Positions 40,253 through 48,636 are shown, counted from the first letter of the stretch. The stretch is DNA of 64,000 nt from an uncultured Luteitalea sp. (GCA_934541105.1 CAKTDA010000009.1:52502-116501); one strand, 5' to 3'. The notes: generated by a model from the letters alone, not told the origin. A program made the numbers and translations.

Positions 40253-41932
40253 ATGCGGTTTGCACGACGTCCCGGCACGGCGCTCTTCGTTCCCGTTCTC
40301 CTGGTGATCCTCGTTGTCGGCTGCGGTCGCCGAACCCCGGACATCACCGCGGTCGAGCAGTGGACGACGCACGAGATCGTGCTGACGTCGACGACGCCGT
40401 ACGAGAACCCGTACACCGACGTGGACGTCTCGGTGCGTTTCGAGAACGACGCCGGCGAGCACCTGGTGCGGCCGGCCTTCTGGGATGGCGGGGCCACGTG
40501 GAAGGTGCGGTTCGCGCCGCCGGATGCAGGGCGGACGTGGACCTGGCGGAGCGAGGCGTCGAACGCCGCCGATGCGGGGCTCGTCGGTCAGACCGGATCG
40601 CTGCGCTCGGTGCCATACGGCGGCAGCAGCGACCTCCTGCGCCACGGACTCCTGCGCATGTCACAAGGCAAGCGCAGCGTCGTCCACGCCGACGGCACGC
40701 CGTTCCTCGTCGTTGCCGACACCGCATGGTCGATTCCCTATCGCGCGACACGCGAGCAGGTGACGACATACGCCGCGGACCGGCAGGCGAAGGGCTTCAA
40801 CACGACGTTCCTGATCACCGTGCAGGGCGACCGCTTTGCGAAGGGGCCCGATGCGCGCGACACGCCGCTCGGCTTCGCACGCGCATTCACGGATCTGCCC
40901 GACGGGCATCTCGACGTGCTGCTGCCGTCGTACTTCCAGGAACTCGATGCCCTTGTGGACATCCTGCTCGAACATGACCTGGTGCCGCTCTACGCGCCGG
41001 TTGCGCATGGCTACGGCTGGAAAGGCGAGACGGCCGTCGGCCCGACCCTGTCGCCCGACGAGTATGCGCGGTACTGCCGGTACCTCGTCGCGCGATACGG
41101 CAGCAGACCCGCGTTGTGGCTCGTGAGCCTCGACAGCAACGGGTTGGCTCCGAGCATCGCCCCCGCCGGTCAGGCGATCGAGCAATGGGACGCTTACGCG
41201 CAGCCGACCGGGCTGCACTACAGCCCCTACGACGACTATCTGGCCGATTGGGCCAAGCCGGACAGCGACTGCTGTTTCCACGGCAACAAGAGCCACCAGG
41301 GCGAACCGTGGCTCGATTTCCAGTGGGCGCAGACGGGCCACGAAGGCAAGGCGCTGTACCACAAGGTGCAGCGCATGTACGACAACACGCCGGTCAAGGC
41401 CGTCATGAACGGCGAGTCGACGTACGAGGCGATGGGACAGGGCCGGTACGGCCTGGGCTGGTGGCAGGGGCACGACGCGTGGAACCAGTTGATGCACGGC
41501 GGCACGATGGGCGTGGCGTATGGAGCCGTCAGCGTCTGGCAGTGGAAGGTGCAGCGTGACGAGCCGGGCTGGCCCGACTGGACCGACGCGCCCATGTCCT
41601 GGCGCGACGCGCTCGATCTCGAAGGCAGCCGCTACGTCGGCGCGATCGCGTCGGCATTCGAGGGCCTCGACGTCACCGACATCGAACGTCGCTGGGACCT
41701 GGCCGAGGGCGGAGCGCCGCTGCTCGCCAAGCCGGGCGCGCTCTACGTGGCGTACATGCCGGAAGGCGGGACCATCACAATCCCGACTGCACCCGAGGGG
41801 CTGCCGACCCGATGGTTCGATCCGAAGCAGGGCGAGTTCCGCGAAGGCGGTGTGTCGCCTGCGGGAGGACGGTTCGCGGCACCTGACGCGAGACCGTGGG
41901 TGCTCCTCGTCGGCGCGCGCGCGTCGAGGTGA
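40253..41932 (+). CDS. lipoprotein glycoside hydrolase (DUF5060 + DUF4038, apiosidase-like)
   Basis: 559 aa. A lipoprotein signal (FVPVLLVILVVGCG) predicts cysteine lipidation near residue 24. Residues ~35-120 form a DUF5060 immunoglobulin-like domain (WTTHEIVLTSTTPYENPYTDVDVSV), then a DUF4038-type TIM barrel related to GH140 apiosidases (LVVADTAWSIPYRATREQVTTYAADRQAKGFNT, YLVARYGSRPALWLVSLD, KAVMNGESTYEAMG) and a C-terminal sheet domain. The Glu in MNGES and an Asp in the middle are plausible catalytic residues. It would act on plant or microbial polysaccharide side chains at the cell surface. Confidence 0.8.
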   Translation: MRFARRPGTALFVPVLLVILVVGCGRRTPDITAVEQWTTHEIVLTSTTPYENPYTDVDVSVRFENDAGEHLVRPAFWDGGATWKVRFAPPDAGRTWTWRSEASNAADAGLVGQTGSLRSVPYGGSSDLLRHGLLRMSQGKRSVVHADGTPFLVVADTAWSIPYRATREQVTTYAADRQAKGFNTTFLITVQGDRFAKGPDARDTPLGFARAFTDLPDGHLDVLLPSYFQELDALVDILLEHDLVPLYAPVAHGYGWKGETAVGPTLSPDEYARYCRYLVARYGSRPALWLVSLDSNGLAPSIAPAGQAIEQWDAYAQPTGLHYSPYDDYLADWAKPDSDCCFHGNKSHQGEPWLDFQWAQTGHEGKALYHKVQRMYDNTPVKAVMNGESTYEAMGQGRYGLGWWQGHDAWNQLMHGGTMGVAYGAVSVWQWKVQRDEPGWPDWTDAPMSWRDALDLEGSRYVGAIASAFEGLDVTDIERRWDLAEGGAPLLAKPGALYVAYMPEGGTITIPTAPEGLPTRWFDPKQGEFREGGVSPAGGRFAAPDARPWVLLVGARASR

Positions 41933-42064
41933 CGCGGCGGAGATCGTGCGTTGGCCCAGAACACCAGTGGCCCTTGAGCAGAACGGCACCTGCACGTCCC
42001 ATCGCGCGTGCGAGTCTCACCCTGTGCGCGGCGCCGTCAAGGCGCGCAGGCAAGACGCACGTGG

Positions 42065-42319
42065 TCAACTGCTGGTGTCCGCCAGCGATACCGCAACCCG
42101 CACTACCTGGCCCTCCATGCTCGTGAACTCGAGACGCACCAGCATTCCCGGCTTGAACTCCCAGTCCTCGTCGTCCGGGTCGTAGCCATCGGGTGCAATC
42201 AATCTGGCGACATCCTGCCCGGCGGAGGATGCAGGAACTGGCCGATAGACGATGGTCCCTTCGCCGAGAAGGCGGACGTACACCACTTCGGTCGCGCCTG
42301 ATTCCGGCTCCAATTGCAT
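42065..42319 (-). CDS. small hypothetical protein
   Basis: 84 aa, acidic: MQLEPESGATEVVYVRLLGE, then PDGYDPDDEDWEFKPGMLVRLEF and a final VVRVAVSLADTS strand. It is a compact beta-strand-rich protein without cysteines or membrane helices. Coding bias of the third positions looks normal and the protein reads sensibly, but I recognise no family. It is opposite to its neighbours. Flanks 41933-42064 and 42320-42390 hold nothing clear. Confidence 0.55.
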   Translation of the reverse strand: MQLEPESGATEVVYVRLLGEGTIVYRPVPASSAGQDVARLIAPDGYDPDDEDWEFKPGMLVRLEFTSMEGQVVRVAVSLADTSS

Positions 42320-42447
42320 CGGTCACCTCGCATGGCACGTCACCGGGCAGTACTGAACGTCCTGCGCACGAGTGCACAGCCCGCCGACGGCCGACGTGAG
42401 CTTACTGCGCGAGCCATTCAGCGCCCAGGTGGCTTGGTCGGACAGCA

Positions 42448-42903
42448 CTGTCACAGCGCGGCGTCCTCGATACGAGCACGCTGATTCTCCTGACGAGAAT
42501 CCAGGATGAGAGTCTCCTTCCGGTGGAACCGCTCTTCACCACGGTGACCCTCGCCGAACTGTCCGTCGGTCCGCTCCTGGCGACGACAGACGAGGAACGC
42601 GCCACGCGTCAATCACACGTCCAACAGGCGGAGGCGGACTTCGAGCCGCTTCCGTTCGATGTTCCCGCCGCACGAGCAATCGGGCGCGCGGCGCTGGCGC
42701 TTCGACGGAGCGGGCGTGCCGTGAGGCCGCGGGCGTACGACGTCATGATTGCCGCGACTGCCCTGGCGAACGGTTTGCCGTTGTACACGTGCAACCCGAA
42801 GGACTTCGCGGGGATCGATGGGCTGACCGTGGCGGCCGTCCCGGTTCCGAGCGGTCCTACCCACGAGCCGGGGCCCTTGTCCAAACCACGAGCAAAGCGG
42901 TAA
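42448..42903 (+). CDS. orphan PIN-domain (VapC-like) toxin without a standard start codon
   Basis: The frame encodes a whole PIN domain: GVLDTSTLILLTRIQDESLL (first Asp), TVTLAELSVGPLLA (Glu), RAYDVMIAATALANGLPLYTCNPKDF (second Asp and end). The family usually begins about six residues before VLDTS. At that place the codon is CTG (42448-42450), and no ATG, GTG or TTG occurs in frame between the upstream stop (~42389) and 42523, which lies past the catalytic Asp. No antitoxin gene precedes it. So it is either a rare CTG start or an inactivated toxin. Confidence 0.6.
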   Translation: MSQRGVLDTSTLILLTRIQDESLLPVEPLFTTVTLAELSVGPLLATTDEERATRQSHVQQAEADFEPLPFDVPAARAIGRAALALRRSGRAVRPRAYDVMIAATALANGLPLYTCNPKDFAGIDGLTVAAVPVPSGPTHEPGPLSKPRAKR

Positions 42904-42922
42904 GAGGCGGTCAGCCCATCAT

Positions 42923-42953
42923 GAGGCCCCTTGCCCCGAGTAGGGGCGGCCTC
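42923..42953. terminator. hairpin between convergent PIN and methyltransferase genes
   Basis: GAGGCC pairs with GGCCTC and an inner GCCCC with GGGGC around GAGTA. There is no T-tract. It lies between two 3' ends. Confidence 0.5.
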
Positions 42954-42998
42954 AGCGCAGTGCACGGCGATACGGGCTAAGTGGAAAGCAATCCGGCG

Positions 42999-43730
42999 TC
43001 ATTCTGCCTGGCGACGACAGATGAAGTACTCCGACCCCGTGCCTTCGAAGCGGTCCGAGACGTCACCGACGCGGTGGAGTCCATGGGAGTCGAGCGTGGA
43101 CAAGACGACGGCGGCTGGCCAGTACCGGATTGCAAAGCCGTCCTGCACGTGGTGCATCTGGCCCTCGATCTCGATGTGCGTGTTCTCTTCGTACCGGAAC
43201 AGGTCGTCGGTTTCCGGATCGGGCACGATCGTCACGCGACGCTCACCGCCAGGAACCGTCAGTCGGCTGCTCACGAACATGGGCCGCGACGGGACGTCGA
43301 TCAAGAGGATGCCCCCCGGCTTCAGCACGGCCGCCATGGATCGGGCCGCCGCGTGGAGGGCGGCCTCGTCGAGCAGGTACAGCGTCACGGTGAACAGACA
43401 CAACGCGATGTCCGCGGTGGACGTCGGCGGTCGTTCCTGGATGCGCTGCTGGTACGTCTCGACCGATACGCCGGCGCGCGCTGCATTGACCTCGAGCCGC
43501 ATGAGCATCGGACCGCTGGGCTCGATCGCCGTTACGCGGTAGCCCTGTCTCGCGAGAGGGACTGCAAGGCGGCCCGTACCCGCGCCGAAATCCACGATGT
43601 GAGCTGGTGGTGGCGCATACTCGGCCACGAGCGCCGCGGTCTCGTCGGTCAGGGTCCGGTAGAACGCGCCGAAGCTCCCGTCGTAGATGGCATCGTATGC
43701 GTGCGCCCACGAATCATGCGGCGTCGTCAT
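42999..43730 (-). CDS. class I SAM-dependent methyltransferase
   Basis: 243 aa. AYDAIYDGSFGAFYRTLTDE at the N-terminus, motif I IVDFGAGTGRLAVPLARQG, acidic loop VTAIEPSGPML, and the motif near the post-I region ADIALCLFTVTLYLLDE. It is of the Methyltransf_25 type. It begins inside the stop of the aspartyl protease gene (ATGA overlap), so the two are co-translated, but no functional link is obvious. Substrate unknown. Confidence 0.82.
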   Translation of the reverse strand: MTTPHDSWAHAYDAIYDGSFGAFYRTLTDETAALVAEYAPPPAHIVDFGAGTGRLAVPLARQGYRVTAIEPSGPMLMRLEVNAARAGVSVETYQQRIQERPPTSTADIALCLFTVTLYLLDEAALHAAARSMAAVLKPGGILLIDVPSRPMFVSSRLTVPGGERRVTIVPDPETDDLFRYEENTHIEIEGQMHHVQDGFAIRYWPAAVVLSTLDSHGLHRVGDVSDRFEGTGSEYFICRRQAE

Positions 43731-44401
43731 GCAATCGAGAGGAGCCGGCGACGCATGGCCATCACCACGCGGTGCGACGCGAGAATGTCACTCCCGAGAA
43801 TGCCGTCCACCCCTGCGAGTTGGAGGGTGAGTTCCAGGAGGTCCGGCAGGACGCCGCAACGAGTCTGGATGGTCACAGCGCCCACCGTGGCATCGACATG
43901 CCAGGTCTCGGTCACGAACTCACCGAGACCGGGATAGAAGTCGCGAAGCTCACCAGCCGGTACAGCGCCGAGCGCGCGCGCATCGCGCAGATACGTCACT
44001 TGCGCGCCGGTATCAAAGAAGACGGCGGACGATCGGCCCCCAATCGTAGCCTGCACGACCGGTACGCCCATCACGTCACCGAGGGCCACCACGGCATCCG
44101 CCACAGGCAGCGGATTCTCCGACAACGTGAGCGTCCCGTCCGCGATGTCGAAGGCCACGTCGAGCGTCGCCATGACGTCCATGCCCAGCAGGCCGGATAC
44201 GGGACGTCCGACGAACCCGGACAGCGTCGAGGCGTCCAATCCCAGGTACGACGCGGCAACCGCTCGGTCGTGAGCGCAAAGGCGGAAGGACGAACGCGCC
44301 GAGAGCGACACGGGAGCACCCGTATCCACGAGCCACTCCGCGCCGTCCACCGTTGCGTAGATGTGCCCGCGATCGAGCACGAGCGGCAGCACGTCAGTCA
44401 C
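43727..44401 (-). CDS. retropepsin-like aspartyl protease
   Basis: 224 aa with two aspartyl-protease half-domains: YATVDGAEWLVDTGAPVSLS and later AVFFDTGAQVTYL. Each has a downstream hydrophobic-Gly block (SGLLGMDVMATLD; DGILGSDILASHR), so it is a bilobed gag-polyprotein/retropepsin-like enzyme. No signal peptide. GTG 44401 is chosen, with GAGG upstream, because the 38 residues encoded before it in the same frame are the tail of an ECF41 sigma factor, not protease. If translation starts further up (44515), a sigma-protease fusion results. Confidence 0.7.
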   Translation of the reverse strand: MTDVLPLVLDRGHIYATVDGAEWLVDTGAPVSLSARSSFRLCAHDRAVAASYLGLDASTLSGFVGRPVSGLLGMDVMATLDVAFDIADGTLTLSENPLPVADAVVALGDVMGVPVVQATIGGRSSAVFFDTGAQVTYLRDARALGAVPAGELRDFYPGLGEFVTETWHVDATVGAVTIQTRCGVLPDLLELTLQLAGVDGILGSDILASHRVVMAMRRRLLSIA

Positions 44402-44468
44402 CAGCGACCTCGTCAGGCGCCAGCGCGCCGGATCCTGCCAACGGGCCTGGGCGACGAAGCGAACCAGC

Positions 44469-44542
44469 CGTTCGGGGTCGGCGAGGATGTCCATACCTGT
44501 GACCTTGGCGCCCACGATTGTGTAACCGATGACCGACAGGAT
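44469..44542 (-). pseudogene. C-terminal fragment of an ECF41 sigma factor (third copy)
   Basis: The sequence encodes ILSVIGYTIVGAKVTGMDIL and ADPERL, matching the end of both complete sigma factors (28830-29768; 38884-39798) at protein and nucleotide level. Similarity stops sharply at 44542. The rest of the gene is absent. It runs in frame into the aspartyl protease gene. Confidence 0.75.
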
Positions 44543-44902
44543 ACAGGCGCACAGGCCGCGGCCGAGCTGCCCGATGGTGGGCGGTCGTTTCGTGCATTAC
44601 CGTAGGCGTGACGGTTGAACGGCTGGCGACCTGCGGGAAGAGGTGCTGGCTGACAACCCACCCTCGCCCGTGCCGTCGACATGGTCAAGTATCGACTGCT
44701 CAGTCGTTTGCGGGTGCCTCCTCATGAGATTGTGAAGCAAGAGATGCCACATGTTGCCTCAACTCAAAGCAGAGCTGGTGGCCGGGTCGGCGGTTTATGA
44801 GCGGCTATACGCGGTATGAGCGGCCTTATGCGCGCGCTCATTCTTTCGCTACATGTTCGCACCTGGACTCCGCGCGTCCCTCTGGGCCTTGCGGATGGTC
44901 CT
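44543..44902. other. 360-bp stretch without a supported gene
   Basis: Lower in G+C than its surroundings. It contains a short imperfect direct repeat (TATGAGCGGC twice near 44798-44825). No ORF reads as a recognisable protein. It may be a scar of the rearrangement that truncated the sigma gene. Confidence 0.4.
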
Positions 44903-45865
44903 TCAGAGCTGTTCACGCAGGTCCTCGAACCGACGAAGAACCTCCGCCCAGGCCGGATATGGGCCGAAGCACAGTTGCCGGCACTGCACCTCGTATTCCG
45001 CGCCGAGGGTCGCGCTCAACGTGTCCGGCGGAAACAGGGCCTCGCTCGTGGCGAAGCGCATGTCGTCGGGCGGGATGTAGCTCTGCTCGAAGTGTTCGCC
45101 ACTGATGGCGTCGTAGTCGGCCTTGAGTGCCGCGTACTCGCCAGACGCCAGCATCTCGGCTACCTCCGGGCGCGTCGCCAGCTGCGAGAGGTCGTAGTAG
45201 TGCCGCGCGTAGGCGCCGATGGCGCGGCCCGAGCGCTTGAAGATTTCAACCTTCGCGTGAATCGCGAACAGCTTCTCGACGAACGTCCGGCGGAAATGAA
45301 GCAGCCGCATCGTGAATCCGCCCTCGTCCACGGCGCCGAGCGAGACGCCGCGTTCGGCGAGGAACTCGGCCAGGTACGAACGGATCTCCACATCAGCGGT
45401 TGGTTCACGGCCGCTCGCCGTCCCCGCCTCGACGAGCACGGAGCCGGCCACTTCGCCAGGACCACCGAACGCCTGGACGAATGAGAACCGATCCGCCCGT
45501 CCGAATCCGCCGACAGTCCTGCTCTCATCCGGCAGGAACGTCAGGCCGGGATGCGCCGCGACGGCATCGCGCAGGGCCTTGAGCTGCCGGTTGATGCCGT
45601 TCCTGCCGGGCACCGGATCGAAGGCACGCGGATCGAGGAAGATGTCTACGTCCTCGGAGAAGCGCTGAATGAGGTTCCAGCCTTTCGACAGACTGGTGCC
45701 GCCCTTGAAGATGCACTTGTCGCCGACCGTGACGGCAATGACGCGAAGCGCTTCGGTGACGTAGTAGTCCTTCTCGATGAGCGCGGGGCGCAGTCCTCTT
45801 GCGGAGAAGTGCTCAGCGGCCTGCACGATCGCCTGTCGGAAGTCCGGATGCTCGCTGAGTCTCAT
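44903..45865 (-). CDS. AbiEii/AbiGii-type nucleotidyltransferase toxin
   Basis: 320 aa. Nucleotidyltransferase core: FKGGTSLSKGWNLI (the GS motif) and SEDVDIFLD (DxD metal pair), with the Lys/Asp motifs further on (RRTFVEKLFAIHAKVE; ARHYYDLSQL). This is the PF08843 family. AbiE systems are type IV toxin-antitoxin or abortive-infection modules; related toxins modify tRNA. ATG 45865 overlaps the stop of the antitoxin gene (ATGA). Confidence 0.9.
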   Translation of the reverse strand: MRLSEHPDFRQAIVQAAEHFSARGLRPALIEKDYYVTEALRVIAVTVGDKCIFKGGTSLSKGWNLIQRFSEDVDIFLDPRAFDPVPGRNGINRQLKALRDAVAAHPGLTFLPDESRTVGGFGRADRFSFVQAFGGPGEVAGSVLVEAGTASGREPTADVEIRSYLAEFLAERGVSLGAVDEGGFTMRLLHFRRTFVEKLFAIHAKVEIFKRSGRAIGAYARHYYDLSQLATRPEVAEMLASGEYAALKADYDAISGEHFEQSYIPPDDMRFATSEALFPPDTLSATLGAEYEVQCRQLCFGPYPAWAEVLRRFEDLREQL

Positions 45866-46611
45866 GGGCGCGCCCGCTCCTTCGCCTGCCACTGGCGCGC
45901 CGACCGCAGCCCAGACAGGACTCCAAAATCGAAACGGGACACCGGATTGAGCGAGGCACGCAGCCGCCGGAGCGTGGCGGAGCTTGCGCCGATGTCATCG
46001 CCGATGGCTCCGAGCATCGCACGGACGCGCGGCGGTTCGGATGGCGCGACACGAGCGAGACGTTCGTATCGGCCCGGTTCCTTAAAGAGGCGGAGTGTGC
46101 GGCGGATCGTGTCCTGCTCAGACAGTTCGCTCGTGCGACCGCCGCGGCGCAGGAAGTCGAGCAGCGCGGCGTCGTGGTCCGAGAGACGCTTCCACGCCTC
46201 CGGTCGGCGAGTGTGAACGATCGTGTCGCGACCTGCGAGCTTGCGCGGCAGGCTGGCGGCCGTCGTGGCGACCTCACTGCGGCCGGCCGCCTGCGTCGTG
46301 AAGCCCAGCAGGTTCGCCGCCGCAACGCCCGCCGGGAACATGGGTGACCGGTCGGCGGCAAGCTTCCGGATCGCGACAGGATCCGGTCGACTCGGGCCAA
46401 GAGCCGTCGCCCGGCCGCGATAGTAGACGCCCTTGCTCAGCCGCTGCAGCGTGCCGGCCTTCGCCAGGCGCGACAGGGCCTGCGCGACGGCTGCGACGGG
46501 CAGGTTCGGAAAATCCCTGAACCGCCAGACCCGCTCGCCGCCCGCCTCGACGCGCCGCCGAATCACCTGGACGACGGGTGGGCGTCCGTTGGTCCGCTGG
46601 GGGAGTTCCAT
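45862..46611 (-). CDS. AbiEi-type antitoxin/transcriptional repressor
   Basis: 249 aa. N-terminal winged helix (ERVWRFRDFPNLPVAAVAQALSRLAKAGTLQRLSKGVYYR) followed by the AbiEi/DUF6088 C-terminal domain (GVAAANLLGFTTQAAGRSEVATTA, IVHTRRPEAWKRL). These proteins neutralise the partner and repress their own operon. The start at ATG 46611 has GGAG just upstream. A strong inverted repeat 32-59 nt upstream is the likely operator. Confidence 0.88.
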   Translation of the reverse strand: MELPQRTNGRPPVVQVIRRRVEAGGERVWRFRDFPNLPVAAVAQALSRLAKAGTLQRLSKGVYYRGRATALGPSRPDPVAIRKLAADRSPMFPAGVAAANLLGFTTQAAGRSEVATTAASLPRKLAGRDTIVHTRRPEAWKRLSDHDAALLDFLRRGGRTSELSEQDTIRRTLRLFKEPGRYERLARVAPSEPPRVRAMLGAIGDDIGASSATLRRLRASLNPVSRFDFGVLSGLRSARQWQAKERARP

Positions 46612-46642
46612 AGACTCCACTGTGCGTTGTGGCGGTGATGTT

Positions 46643-46670
46643 GTCAAGTTTCATAGCAAAAAAACTTGAC
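46643..46670. promoter_or_regulatory. operator of the AbiE-type operon
   Basis: GTCAAGTTT and AAACTTGAC form a perfect 9-bp inverted repeat with a 10-bp A/T-rich centre, unusual in this GC-rich DNA. On the minus strand it contains TTGACA, a possible -35 element, so a dimeric AbiEi bound here would block transcription. Confidence 0.7.
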
Positions 46671-46794
46671 TCGATTTCGCTAGAAGCAGGCCATAGCACC
46701 CACCATCGTCAGGAACCACCCAAGAACGCCCGCCGATGAATTGCAGAGCGCCTCGTCGCCGCCCATATTCGCTGCATGACGAGGGGGTGGCTGC

Positions 46795-47229
46795 ATGTTC
46801 GACCGCTACGATCCGCGCGACGACGACGTTCGTGAGGACGACCGCGACAGGGGCCGAGATCGCGATCGAGGAGGCCGGGGCGCCGGTAGCACGCCCGGCC
46901 ACCGAGACCGGAGTACGCGTGATCCCTTTACGCGTGACCTCGACCTGCCGGATGGCCGCGATCGGGAGCGGGCCAGGGACCGCGATCGCGAATACCACAT
47001 CGACGGCTCCGAAGCCCGCATGCTCGCCACCGTCGGCTCGTTCCGCGTCGTCGCCGAACACGACCTGTCGGCGCTACGCGACGATGCCAGGACGCCGCAA
47101 CAGAGCATGCGACACCTCGAAGACTCGGGGCTGGTTCAGCGCTCGCCGCTCGACGTCAACGACCGCGCCGTCGTCCTGACCGACCGCGCCCGGGACCTGC
47201 TGGAAGCCAACAGCGTTCCCGTCCGTTGA
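46795..47229 (+). CDS. winged-helix protein with Arg/Asp-rich N-terminus (mobile-element type)
   Basis: 144 aa. Residues 1-65 are almost only charged (RDDDVREDDRDRGRDRDRGG, RDRERARDRDREY). The C-terminal ~75 residues form a MarR-like winged helix (ARMLATVGSFRVVAEHDLSAL, QQSMRHLEDSGLVQRSPLD, AVVLTDRARDLLEAN). Proteins of this layout turn up beside relaxase and plasmid genes in other bacteria, so this could be a relic of an integrated element next to tRNA-Ser; no relaxase is present here. GAGGGGG precedes ATG 46795. Confidence 0.6.
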   Translation: MFDRYDPRDDDVREDDRDRGRDRDRGGRGAGSTPGHRDRSTRDPFTRDLDLPDGRDRERARDRDREYHIDGSEARMLATVGSFRVVAEHDLSALRDDARTPQQSMRHLEDSGLVQRSPLDVNDRAVVLTDRARDLLEANSVPVR

Positions 47230-47450
47230 CCGTCGGCAATCGCCTGGCCGAGTCGGTTCGGCTCCGAGGTCGACGCCAAGCGGCAGGCGCTCGACGCGCT
47301 GGACGAATCCCGGCGGGACGTCCACAATGTCGACGGCACGAGTGGAGACGCCCAGGTGAGCGTCGACAGCCCTGCACCACCCAAAAGCAGCATCGATATG
47401 CCGCTGCTCGTGGCGCTGTCGGACAGCCTCACGTCACAGTCACGTCACAG
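47230..47450. other. non-coding stretch with an 11-bp tandem duplication
   Basis: No gene supported. TCACGTCACAG is duplicated in tandem at 47429-47450. An unproductive open frame (RFGSEVDAKRQALDALDESR) may be a remnant of the same mobile-element region. Confidence 0.4.
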
Positions 47451-47457
47451 TTTGACG

Positions 47458-47486
47458 TTGGCGGGGTCAACACCCTCCGCTAAACT
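47458..47486 (+). promoter_or_regulatory. promoter of tRNA-Ser
   Basis: TTGGCG (47458-47463), a 17-nt spacer and TAAACT (47481-47486), ~95 nt before the tRNA. Confidence 0.5.
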
Positions 47487-47581
47487 GTTGATTCCATCCG
47501 CCTTCGTCCGCCAGATCTCGCGCGGACTTCGGCGAGATGTCTCGCCGGAGCGGCATGCGCCGCGGAGGCGGACACTTGATC

Positions 47582-47671
47582 GGAGAGATGGCCGAGTGGC
47601 TGAAGGCGCACGCTTGGAAAGCGTGTGTAGGGGAAACTCTACCGTGGGTTCGAATCCCACTCTCTCCGCCA
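47582..47671 (+). tRNA. tRNA-Ser (anticodon GGA), CCA encoded
   Basis: Acceptor GGAGAGA pairs with TCTCTCC, discriminator G, CCA encoded. Anticodon loop CTTGGAAAG gives GGA. A long variable arm (TGTAGGGGAAACTCTACC) and T-arm GTGGGTTCGAATCCCAC confirm a class II tRNA. Confidence 0.97.
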
Positions 47672-47860
47672 GTCCTCGCTTCGCTCGTCCTGGCGAAGGG
47701 AGTCGAATTCAGGCTGCGGGCCCCTCGCCCTGCGGCTCATGCCCTGCAGCTCGGATCCCCGCAGGCCAGCCAACCGTGTTGTTGAACCGACACCTCGCAC
47801 TCTGCTGAACGCGACTACTCGGCAGGATCCTTCAGTCGCCCGGCGCAGGTCGAAGCGAGC

Positions 47861-48289
47861 CTATGTGGCCGCCAAGGGGTGGCGCCAGCGCAGGCCGGGA
47901 AAGCGCGCAAAGTCGCCGTCCGTCGTGACCAGCTCGCACCCGTGCTCGATGGCAAGGGCCGCGATGTACGCGTCCGCCACCAGCGGACCCTTGATGTCAC
48001 GGCACAGTCCAGTGAAGACCTCCCAGTGTCGGCGGCCCGGCGTGATGAGCGAGGCGCGGGGCCAGTCCACCAGCCTTTGGCAGAATGCGAGAGCCGTCTC
48101 CATCGGTGTGGCCGGCTCGAAGATCCGTGGATTCGTGACGATACGGAGGAAGCCCGAGAGGACCACGTCCGAGAGCGCGAACGGTTCCTCCGAGGCCGTC
48201 AGTGCCTGCAGCCACGCCGCGTAGCGCTCGTGTTCCGGAGCGTCCTCGCGGTGCGCGTGGATGAGGACGTTCACGTCCGGTAGCTGCAT
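47861..48289 (-). CDS. vapC: VapC-type PIN-domain ribonuclease toxin
   Basis: 142 aa. PIN acidic residues: Asp in LPDVNVLIHAH, Glu in ASEEPFALSDVVLSGFLR, Asp in LVADAYIAALAIEHG and TTDGDFARFPGL. This is the TA_VapC family that cleaves structured RNA. It starts 3 nt after the vapB stop. The gene is complete, in contrast to the decayed module at 7030-7295. Confidence 0.9.
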   Translation of the reverse strand: MQLPDVNVLIHAHREDAPEHERYAAWLQALTASEEPFALSDVVLSGFLRIVTNPRIFEPATPMETALAFCQRLVDWPRASLITPGRRHWEVFTGLCRDIKGPLVADAYIAALAIEHGCELVTTDGDFARFPGLRWRHPLAAT

Positions 48290-48292
48290 CGA

Positions 48293-48550
48293 CTACCTGC
48301 CGGCCCCGAAGCGCTCGATATCATCGGCTTCGATCAACGCGCAGGTCTTGTCGATGTTGCGCTGCGAGAAGCGGCCGTCGGCCCCGAAGGTGACGAGCTC
48401 GAACGTCGGCGATTCCGCAGGCGCGCGCGGAGTCCGCACGAGCAGCCGCACGGCTTGCTCCACGAGCTTGCTCACGGAGGTTCCCTGCTCAGCCGCCCGA
48501 CGCTTCAACTGGGCCATGAGGCGCTCGTCGAGGGTGATGGTCGTACGCAT
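48293..48550 (-). CDS. vapB: VapB-type ribbon-helix-helix antitoxin
   Basis: 85 aa. RTTITLDERLMAQLKRRAAEQGTSVSKLVEQAVRLLV is a ribbon-helix-helix DNA-binding domain; the C-terminal half (SPTFELVTFGADGRFSQRN) is the toxin-binding tail. It pairs with vapC directly downstream and likely represses both. TATGAT lies 8 nt before ATG 48550, so the leader is almost absent. Confidence 0.9.
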   Translation of the reverse strand: MRTTITLDERLMAQLKRRAAEQGTSVSKLVEQAVRLLVRTPRAPAESPTFELVTFGADGRFSQRNIDKTCALIEADDIERFGAGR

Positions 48551-48636
48551 GATGTCTGATCATACCGTACCTGCATCACTGCATCAGGACCGGCCGGACG
48601 GTAAGGAAGCCGTCCTGAGCCGCTGCCGGCCCGGTA

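Noticed and set aside
44798..44830. TATGAGCGGC direct repeat as an att site
   Set aside because: Too short and imperfect, with no integrase and no matching copy at another boundary.
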